A DNA stretch of 49,750 bases from Lachnospiraceae bacterium OM04-12BH (GTDB lineage Bacteria > Bacillota > Clostridia > Lachnospirales > Lachnospiraceae): the NCBI GenBank assembly GCA_003490145.1, contig QULQ01000020.1, positions 1 to 49,750 on the forward strand. The letters run 5' to 3'. The notes below the pieces were generated by a model. That model was not told the DNA's origin and made no database searches. It saw only the letters and a program-made list of their open reading frames with translations. Numbering within the stretch: position 1 is the stretch's first letter; each line of letters begins with the position of its first letter. This document shows positions 44,195 through 49,750 of the stretch, piece by piece. Both the position numbers and the translations under genes were made by a program.

Positions 44195-45064
44195 ATGATA
44201 GAATCTTTAAACGGTATTTTTGAAACCATTAATTATAAGCAGAGCACCTCTATCAAGCTTTATGATAATGATGAATACGAAGACTATCCGGCGCACTGGC
44301 ACACGAACCCGGAAATCATCATGCCAACAGAAAACATCTATACCGTAGAGTGTTATAATCAGATCATCACCCTGCGGGAGGGCGATATCGTCCTGATCTG
44401 CCCAGTCTGCATCCACACACTGTATGCTCCGGAAAAGGGACGGCGTATTATCTTTCAGGCTGACATTAATCCTTTACGCTTTATGAAGGAAATCGAAACC
44501 CTGGTGACCATCATATCTCCGCTGATCGTCATCACACCGGAGGATTTCCCTTCGATTTATGACAAGGTGAAATCTCTCCTTCTGGAGATCAAGAATGAAT
44601 ATCTTAGCAGCTCCACCTCCTTCTCCGAGGTCAGCATTTACAGCAAGACGCTGGAGATCATAACCCTGATCGGAAGAAGCAGGGCAGCTGCTGGCATAGA
44701 GACCCCTTCCCCGGACGCACCCCGCAAGCAGGAGGAATATATTGAAAAATTCATCGAAATCTGCAATTATATTTCTGCCCACTGTTCTGATGAACTGAAT
44801 CTGGAAGCAGTGGCCTCCATGAGCGGCTTCAGTAAATTTTACTTTTCCAGACTGTTTAAGCAGTTTACAAACGTATCCTTCTATAAATATGTAAACCAGA
44901 AGCGCATTGAAAAAGCCGCCGAAATGCTCACCGAGCCCAATATTTCCATCACTAACGTTGCCCTGAGCTGTGGCTTTGAATCACTTTCTTCCTTCATCCG
45001 CATGTTCAAGATCGTAAAGGGCTGTACCCCTACAGAATTCCGGAATATGTACCAATATTGCTAA
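44195..45064 (+). CDS. AraC-family transcriptional regulator with cupin sensor
   Basis: A 289-residue regulator. The N-terminal cupin domain (residues 15-110, PAHWHTNPEIIMPTENIYTVEC ... GDIVLICPVCIHTL) should bind a sugar. The C-terminal 100 residues hold two helix-turn-helix motifs (LEAVASMSGFSKFYFSRLFKQFTN and ITNVALSCGFESLSSFIRMFKIVKG). AAAGGAG is 9 nt before the ATG. It is 13 bp upstream of the acetylesterase gene and lies between two GH43 fragments, so it presumably once controlled hemicellulose use. The reading frame is intact. Confidence 0.93.
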   Translation: MIESLNGIFETINYKQSTSIKLYDNDEYEDYPAHWHTNPEIIMPTENIYTVECYNQIITLREGDIVLICPVCIHTLYAPEKGRRIIFQADINPLRFMKEIETLVTIISPLIVITPEDFPSIYDKVKSLLLEIKNEYLSSSTSFSEVSIYSKTLEIITLIGRSRAAAGIETPSPDAPRKQEEYIEKFIEICNYISAHCSDELNLEAVASMSGFSKFYFSRLFKQFTNVSFYKYVNQKRIEKAAEMLTEPNISITNVALSCGFESLSSFIRMFKIVKGCTPTEFRNMYQYC

Positions 45065-45077
45065 GGAGGTTCCATAC

Positions 45078-46670
45078 ATGAACAGACATTCCATTACACT
45101 TCCCACTTTTTTTAAGAGCGGCATGATCTTCCAGCGGGACAAGGAGATCCATATTTATGGTGATGCTGCACCCCTTGCAGCTATTGCTGCTGATTTTTAC
45201 AGTGCTGACAGCTCCGCTTCCGGACGCCTTCATCCCATTCTCTCCGGGAAGGCCCACGCAGATACCAGCGGACACTTTCTGCTCACACTGCCGCCTCTTC
45301 CTGCCAGTGAGAGCCTTTCTCTCCAAATCTATGTAGAAAACACGGGGGAACCGCCCATTCTTCTGACGGATATTTCCTTTGGTGATATCTGGATTGCTGC
45401 CGGTCAGTCCAATATGGAATTTTTTCTGAAATACGACAAGGATTTTGAGGCGGTCAGCAGGCTTCCCCGCAACCCTGAAATCCATATGTTCAATATGCCC
45501 CAGCAGGCCTTCTGCGGACACAGCAGCCATAACAGAAGCGGCTATGGCTACTGGTTCCGTGATGATGACAGTGCCGTCAATACCTTTTCTGCTCCTGCCT
45601 ACAGCTTCGCCAGGGAAATCCAGAAGGCTGCAGGTATCCCCATCGGTATCATTGGCTGCAACTGGGGCGGTTCCAGCGCAAGTGCCTGGGTTCCGGAGGA
45701 AGTTCTGCAAAAGCCGCCCCTTGACACCTACCTGAAAGCCTATGAGGACGCTGTCAGAGACACATGCAGTGATGCCATAAGAGAGGTTTCCCTTGCAGGA
45801 TGGACATTTGAAGATTCCCTCCAGCATTCCATTGCCTTTGAACCTCTTCTGTATGGAATGAGCCGGGCTGAGCAGCTTATCTATATGAAGGAGCATGAAA
45901 CAGATCCTGTCATTCCCATGGGACCCTATAACTTTAACCGGCCCTGCGGACTGTATGAACAGATGCTGTCTGCCCTGATCCCCTTCTCCATCAAGGGGGT
46001 TCTCTGGTATCAGGGCGAATCAGATGCCGGGGAACTGGCTCCCATGTATGATAAGCTGCTTTCCGGACTGATCCGGGCATGGCGCAGCAACTGGCAGGAT
46101 AACTTCCCCTTCCTGCTGGTTCAGCTTGCTCCCTTTGGTGAATGGCTCTCCTGCGACAGCAAGGGCTACGCTATAGTACGTGAAAAGCAGGAACTGACAG
46201 CGAGCACTCTTCCCGATGTATTTCTTACCGGCATCATGGATCTTGGCTCCTATTATGACATTCATCCTAAGGAAAAAATGGAGGTAGGAAGAAGACTTGC
46301 CCTGCTTGCAAGGGGACATGTTTATGGCGAACCCATCCTGTGTGATTCCCCAAAGGCTGTTTCCGCCTCTCTTACTGAGGAAGGAACCATCCTGGTTTCC
46401 TTTGCCCATGCAGAGGGACTGAATCCCGGAAAGGGCAGCTCCGATTTTCTCCTGCATACAGAGGGTAAGGATCCGCAGAGTGTTCCGCCTGCCGCAGTAA
46501 AAATCAATGACACAGATGTTATTCTCACGCCTCCTGACACCCTTTCTCTCACGGATGGCCCATGCAGTGTTTCACTTGGATACCGTGACTATGCAGAAAT
46601 CCATCTTCAGAATGCTGCCGGATTGACTGCCCTTCCCTTCCAGCTTCCGGTTCAAAGGAGGTCCTTATGA
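45078..46670 (+). CDS. Sialate O-acetylesterase/acetylxylan esterase (SGNH-type, SASA)
   Basis: A 530-residue carbohydrate esterase of the SASA family. The nucleophile motif is GQSNME with Ser111, and WYQGESDAG (about residues 313-321) is the second conserved block. The Asp-His end of the triad is in YYDIHPKEKMEVGRRLA (near residue 397). The N-terminal beta domain includes the KSGMIFQRDKEIHIYG start typical of this family. No signal peptide is seen, so it works in the cytosol on imported acetylated oligosaccharides, probably xylo-oligosaccharides given the GH43 remnants on both sides. AAGGAGG precedes the ATG. Confidence 0.92.
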   Translation: MNRHSITLPTFFKSGMIFQRDKEIHIYGDAAPLAAIAADFYSADSSASGRLHPILSGKAHADTSGHFLLTLPPLPASESLSLQIYVENTGEPPILLTDISFGDIWIAAGQSNMEFFLKYDKDFEAVSRLPRNPEIHMFNMPQQAFCGHSSHNRSGYGYWFRDDDSAVNTFSAPAYSFAREIQKAAGIPIGIIGCNWGGSSASAWVPEEVLQKPPLDTYLKAYEDAVRDTCSDAIREVSLAGWTFEDSLQHSIAFEPLLYGMSRAEQLIYMKEHETDPVIPMGPYNFNRPCGLYEQMLSALIPFSIKGVLWYQGESDAGELAPMYDKLLSGLIRAWRSNWQDNFPFLLVQLAPFGEWLSCDSKGYAIVREKQELTASTLPDVFLTGIMDLGSYYDIHPKEKMEVGRRLALLARGHVYGEPILCDSPKAVSASLTEEGTILVSFAHAEGLNPGKGSSDFLLHTEGKDPQSVPPAAVKINDTDVILTPPDTLSLTDGPCSVSLGYRDYAEIHLQNAAGLTALPFQLPVQRRSL

Positions 46671-46989
46671 AAAACAGACACTGAACCCTTTTCTTCCCTC
46701 CTGGGAATACATTCCTGACGGTGCAACCGCCGGCTTCAAATATTTTGACTGCAGGAACGTCACACGGATCGATATCCGTGCCAGAGGCTACATGGATGGC
46801 TGCTTTGAAGTACGCATCTCCCCGGACGGGGAAGTGCTCGCCTCCGTTCCGGTCACAGAATATAACACATGGGAAACCTTCTCTGCTCCCTGCAGGATAC
46901 CGGATGGCATCCATGCCATTTATATCACCCACAACGGCGGGCGGGTTCCAACACTTGGAGGCTTTCTCCTCCATGGAGATATGAGCTGA
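46667..46989 (+). pseudogene. Internally deleted, frameshifted GH43 xylosidase-like gene
   Basis: AGGAGG and an ATG (46667), overlapping the acetylesterase stop (ATGA), start a frame that ends after five codons. One frame shift later the sequence reads LNPFLPSWEYIPDG, the classic N-terminus of GH43 beta-xylosidases. This is followed at once by ATAGFKYFDCRNVTRIDIRARGY ... PDGIHAIYITHNGG, a CBM6-like C-terminal module, up to the stop at 46987-46989. The whole catalytic domain is therefore deleted, and the 5' end also carries a frameshift. No active enzyme can be made. It is probably the third gene of the former araC-esterase-GH43 operon. Confidence 0.8.
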
Positions 46990-47012
46990 TCAAGTGCTGC
47001 TCCTGTCACAGA

Positions 47013-47756
47013 TCAGCCCATCGCTGCACCATCCACGGACAGAATCTCACCTGTCACATAGGCTGCCAGATCACTGGCAAGGAACAGAAATGCATTGGCT
47101 ACGTCCTCCGGCTCGCCAACCCTTCTTAAGGGAATCCGGTCAACCAGCGGCTTTATCATTTCCTCCGGAAGGCTGGCGACCATATCCGTTCTTGTCACCC
47201 CCGGTGCCACCGCATTTACCCTGATCTGGTAAGGACCAAGCTCCCTTGCCAGAGAAATGGTAAGCCCGTTCACTGCAAATTTGCTGGCCGGATAAGCAAC
47301 TCCTGACGGCTGGCCAAACTTACTGACCATAGAACTGGTATTCAGAATACAGCCGCCTCCCTGCTCCTTCATGATCTTTACCACAGGCTGTACCGCATGG
47401 AAGATCGCATTTACATTCAGGCTGATCACCTCATCAAAGTGAGCCGGGTCACAATCTATGGTAGGTACTCTGTCAGAAATACCGGCATTGTTCACCAGAA
47501 TATCAATTCTTCTGTATTTCTGATGAATCCTTTCTATCTCTGCCCTTACTGCTTCCGGATCCTTCAGATCCGGCCATGCACCTTCTACCGGCCAGTCCGG
47601 GTTTTCTTCCTTTAGCTTCTGCAGTGCTTTTTCCACGGTTTCCTTTCTTGATCCGAAAAGGATCACCTGTGCCCCGTTTTCCAGGTATTTCTTCACAACC
47701 GCATAACCAATCCCTCTGGTTCCCCCTGTTACAACTGCTGTTTTGCCCTTAAGCAT
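47013..47756 (-). CDS. Short-chain dehydrogenase/reductase (FabG/glucose-dehydrogenase type)
   Basis: A 247-residue classical SDR. The NAD(P) loop is GGTRGIG (residues 11-17), with Arg37 in GSRKE (a hint of NADP use), LVNNAG (87-92), and the catalytic Ser142, Tyr155 and Lys159 (YPASK). The C-terminus (YVTGEILSVDGAAMG) is standard. It could be a 3-oxoacyl-ACP reductase or a sugar dehydrogenase; the neighbours do not decide. GGGAGG precedes the ATG. It converges on the GH43 remnant. Confidence 0.9.
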   Translation of the reverse strand: MLKGKTAVVTGGTRGIGYAVVKKYLENGAQVILFGSRKETVEKALQKLKEENPDWPVEGAWPDLKDPEAVRAEIERIHQKYRRIDILVNNAGISDRVPTIDCDPAHFDEVISLNVNAIFHAVQPVVKIMKEQGGGCILNTSSMVSKFGQPSGVAYPASKFAVNGLTISLARELGPYQIRVNAVAPGVTRTDMVASLPEEMIKPLVDRIPLRRVGEPEDVANAFLFLASDLAAYVTGEILSVDGAAMG

Positions 47757-47782
47757 AAAAATACCTCCCTTCTTCTACTTCT

Positions 47783-47811
47783 ATCATATAAAATTTCAGC
47801 CAGAATAACAA
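47783..47811 (-). promoter_or_regulatory. Promoter of the SDR gene
   Basis: TTGTTA (47806-47811) and TATGAT (47783-47788) are separated by 17 bp on the minus strand, 27 bp upstream of the start codon. Confidence 0.5.
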
Positions 47812-47887
47812 CAAAATAGCTTCACACTTTCTTGTCGGTTATGCTGCCGGAATGTGCATATAATAGGAATAAACAGGAGGTGGTAAT

Positions 47888-47944
47888 ATGTTTGCGTGGA
47901 TCATCTATATCTGGGAAAAGCTGCGGTCACTCTGGAAATCCTGA
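47888..47944 (+). CDS. Putative 18-residue Trp-rich amphipathic peptide
   Basis: An ATG-to-TGA frame encodes MFAWIIYIWEKLRSLWKS. Its translation signals are strong for so short an ORF: AGGAGG (47875-47880) is 7 nt before the ATG, and a perfect TATAAT (47859-47864) lies about 10 bp before the AGGAGG. The -35 is poor (TTGTCG is 21 bp away). The peptide has hydrophobic and aromatic residues on one side (F2, W4, I5, I8, W9, L12, L15, W16) and E10, K11, R13, K17 on the other, so it could lie on or span a membrane. Small toxins, modulins and regulatory peptides look like this. I know no family for it. It is divergent from the SDR gene. Confidence 0.45.
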   Translation: MFAWIIYIWEKLRSLWKS

Positions 47945-48009
47945 TGGCTGTGAGGTCTGAATTTATTTCATTGACTTCATTTCTGTAACTCAGTATAATA
48001 AAAAAAGTT

Positions 48010-48095
48010 GGAGACGTATCGAAGCGGTCATAACGGGGCGCACTCGAAATGCGTTAGCCCTCCGGGGCACGAGGGTTCGAATCCCTCCGTCTCCG
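48010..48095 (+). tRNA. tRNA-Ser(CGA)
   Basis: Acceptor arms GGAGACG (48010-48016) and CGTCTCC (48088-48094) pair fully, with discriminator G. The anticodon stem GCGCA/TGCGT encloses CTCGAAA, giving anticodon CGA, which reads UCG serine codons. A long class II variable arm (AGCCCTCCGGGGC) and the T arm GAGGGTTCGAATCCCTC are present. The 3' CCA is not encoded. Confidence 0.96.
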
Positions 48096-48099
48096 CTCA

Positions 48100-48150
48100 G
48101 GGATTGTTGCCGGCAAAATATCTGCCAATGTGACAATCCCTTTATTTTTT
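48100..48150 (+). terminator. Terminator of tRNA-Ser
   Basis: GGGATTGT (48100-48107) pairs with ACAATCCC (48133-48140), with further pairing inside (TGCC/GGCA region). TTTATTTTTT follows. Confidence 0.85.
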
Positions 48151-48240
48151 AAAGCAGTTCTATACTTTCGTAATTTGTTATCCACTCTTTGATACCAGCC
48201 AAATAATGAAAATGCCATAAAGAAAATCACACCGGTACTC

Positions 48241-48269
48241 AAAAAAGAAAAGGCCGGAAAACCCGACCT
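48241..48269 (-). terminator. Terminator of the flagellin gene
   Basis: On the minus strand GGTCGGG and CCGGCC form a GC-rich stem with a TTTT loop, followed by TTTTCTTTTTT. It lies about 40 bp after the flagellin stop. It faces the tRNA terminator; nothing is seen between them. Confidence 0.85.
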
Positions 48270-48310
48270 CTTCTTCACAATTCATCTTTGCAATTTTACT
48301 CTTACAGAAA

Positions 48311-49750
48311 TTACTGTAATAAGGAAAGTACGCCCTGATTGGACTGATTAGCCTGAGCCAGCATAGCCTGACCTGCCTGGGACAGGATATTGTTGTTGGA
48401 GTACTTAACCATCTCAGTAGCCATATCGGTATCACGGATCTGGCTCTCAGCGCTGGTGGTATTCTCTACAACGTTATCCAGGTTGTTAACGGTGTGCTCC
48501 AGACGGTTCTGAACGGCACCAAGTGCGGAACGCTGAGTGGATACCTTCTGGATAGCCTGAGCTATTGTATCTATAGCCTTATCAGCATTTGTACTATCTT
48601 TTCCATCAACCAGCAGCTTACCATCTTCGTTAACCAATCCGAGACTCTTAGCACTCATGGATTCAATGCTCATTTCAATCTTATTATCAGCAGATGAATC
48701 AGCTCCTACGTGTAAACTTACATTTAACGCATCAGGTACATACGCGTTATCATAGGCTTTCAGTTTTGTAACAGTATTTCCTGTTGCAGCTTCCTTTTCA
48801 GCCTTAATCGTAACCTTTACTTCGTCACCTACATTTAATTTGGCTGTACCTAATTTTTCTGCCGTTGTATCGGTATCAGCTCCAGTAATAGAAAGTCCAG
48901 CCTGTAAATCTTTCTGAGCTGTCTGATTCCATTTCAGCTGAATTGTCATCTCGCCAGCATCTGCAGTAGTGCTTCCCAACTCTCCAGCGGTAATATTTAC
49001 ACCCATTTTTTTAAGCTGAGCTTGCGTTAAAGTAGCTTTTAATACCGTTGTATCTGCGCCACCCTCAACTTTGTATTCATCAATAAGTTTGCCATTTGCA
49101 TCTTTTTTCTGAGTAATCTTAATAGCGCCTTTTACATTAGCGTCATCGTTTAATGCATCCAGTACACTCCCACTTAAGTCGCCAATTAGAGCGCCGCCTT
49201 TATTACCCTTTACTTCAGCAGTCACTTTACCTAATACAACATCACCAGCTACCAACTCTGATCCCATAGCAGCGTTTAATCCAACATTGGCTAAAGAACT
49301 TGTAACCGTCTGATCTGCTGGAGTAGCAGATACAGTACCTCTCGCGTCACCCTGTAACAAATAAGTTTCATTAAACTTAGTCGTAGTGGATACACGATCA
49401 ATTTCTGTTACCAACTGATCAATTTCATTCTGAATATAGCTTCTATCATCTGCACTATTGGTACCATTAGCAGACTTAACTGCCAGTTCATTCATTCTCT
49501 GCAACATATCCTGAACTTCATTCAGAGCACCTTCAGCGGTCTGTACTGTGGAGATACCGTCCTGTGCATTGGAAGAAGCCTGTGTCAGACCTCTGATCTG
49601 CTTTCTCATCTTCTCACTGATGGACAGACCTGCTGCATCATCAGCTGCACGGTTGATCTTGTAACCGGATGAAAGCTTCTCGGTGGACTTAGCCTGGGTC
49701 TTTGTGGTTACGCCTAACATTCTGTTAGAGTTCATTGCTGTTAAATTGTG
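48311..49750 (-). CDS. Flagellin (5' end outside the window)
   Basis: Filament subunit of the flagellum, exported by the flagellar type III system. The frame continues to the right edge: before the first ATG at 49735 the sequence still reads HNLTA, so the true N-terminus (probably MVIQHNLTA) lies beyond 49750 and at least 479 residues are seen. The conserved D0/D1 N-terminus (LSSGYKINRAADDAAGLSISEKM ... GISTVQTAEGALNEVQDMLQRMNELAVKSANG) and the C-terminus (SQIRDTDMATEMVKYSNNNILSQAGQAMLAQANQ) flank a variable central region rich in Thr, Asp, Lys and Ala (surface domain). The gene ends in its own terminator. Confidence 0.97.
   Translation of the reverse strand, partial: HNLTAMNSNRMLGVTTKTQAKSTEKLSSGYKINRAADDAAGLSISEKMRKQIRGLTQASSNAQDGISTVQTAEGALNEVQDMLQRMNELAVKSANGTNSADDRSYIQNEIDQLVTEIDRVSTTTKFNETYLLQGDARGTVSATPADQTVTSSLANVGLNAAMGSELVAGDVVLGKVTAEVKGNKGGALIGDLSGSVLDALNDDANVKGAIKITQKKDANGKLIDEYKVEGGADTTVLKATLTQAQLKKMGVNITAGELGSTTADAGEMTIQLKWNQTAQKDLQAGLSITGADTDTTAEKLGTAKLNVGDEVKVTIKAEKEAATGNTVTKLKAYDNAYVPDALNVSLHVGADSSADNKIEMSIESMSAKSLGLVNEDGKLLVDGKDSTNADKAIDTIAQAIQKVSTQRSALGAVQNRLEHTVNNLDNVVENTTSAESQIRDTDMATEMVKYSNNNILSQAGQAMLAQANQSNQGVLSLLQ

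Noticed and set aside
45030..45896. Minus-strand 288-codon ORF
   Set aside because: Antisense to the SASA acetylesterase, which has all family motifs.
48054..48278. Minus-strand 74-codon ORF ending in RRRRDSNPRAPEG
   Set aside because: Its C-terminal part is the antisense of tRNA-Ser(CGA). 'RRRDSNPRAPEG' is the classical false peptide from a tRNA T arm and variable arm. No ribosome binding site.

Overview
The window looks like a chromosomal segment of a Gram-positive, spore-lineage Bacillota, most likely a Lachnospiraceae member. The basis is the gene content: SpoVG, a DnaD/DnaI-type primosome pair, paired GlgC/GlgD, the long clostridial PRPP synthetase, a short CstA, a T-box leader, a Firmicutes-style flagellin and strong AGGAGG ribosome binding sites. 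No phage, IS element, integrase or CRISPR array was found. All family assignments come from reading motifs; no database search was run. Layout: (1) 1-480: two strong tandem sigma-A promoters fire leftward out of the window, probably into an rRNA operon. (2) 480-3490: a leftward cstA-nitrilase operon behind a T-box riboswitch. (3) 3.5-10.7 kb: leftward pfk, dnaX, ybaB, recR, galM, two uncharacterised single-span membrane proteins and a CvpA-like protein. (4) 10.7-21.3 kb: a complete phosphate-starvation block (pstS-pstC-pstA-pstB-phoU, a Na/Pi cotransporter, response regulator, histidine kinase) behind a three-repeat Pho box, running without an obvious break into a PseC-like sugar aminotransferase and a glycosyltransferase. 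(5) 21.3-28.6 kb: mfd, pth, spoVG, glgD, glgC. (6) 28.7-33.75 kb, rightward: murC, then dnaD-dnaI-prs; the gap upstream of dnaD holds contiguous 9-bp DnaA-box-like repeats. (7) 33.7-41.4 kb, leftward: an envelope block. A promoter at 40.45 kb drives a GH9-like lipoprotein lacking its catalytic aspartate motif, a PlsC acyltransferase, a GT2 polyprenyl-type glycosyltransferase and a 1138-residue protein that joins a YkoS/DUF6044-like membrane protein to an M3-type zinc metallopeptidase domain. Upstream lies an M23-fold protein without catalytic histidines. (8) 41.5-47.8 kb: an aconitase-family hydratase, then a decayed hemicellulose-use locus (two GH43 fragments flanking an intact AraC regulator and a sialate/xylan acetylesterase) and an SDR oxidoreductase. 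(9) 47.8-49.75 kb: an 18-codon ORF with a strong ribosome binding site, tRNA-Ser(CGA), and a flagellin gene whose 5' end runs off the right edge. The strongest candidates for something undescribed are the YkoS-M3 fusion and its operon with a pseudo-GH9 lipoprotein. Next are the DnaA-box array before the primosome operon, the T-box on a cstA-amidohydrolase operon, and the 18-residue peptide. Working links: the Pho two-component system should switch on phosphate uptake and possibly surface-sugar genes under phosphate starvation; GlgC/GlgD make ADP-glucose for glycogen; DnaD/DnaI load the replicative helicase; MurC and the envelope block act on the cell surface.
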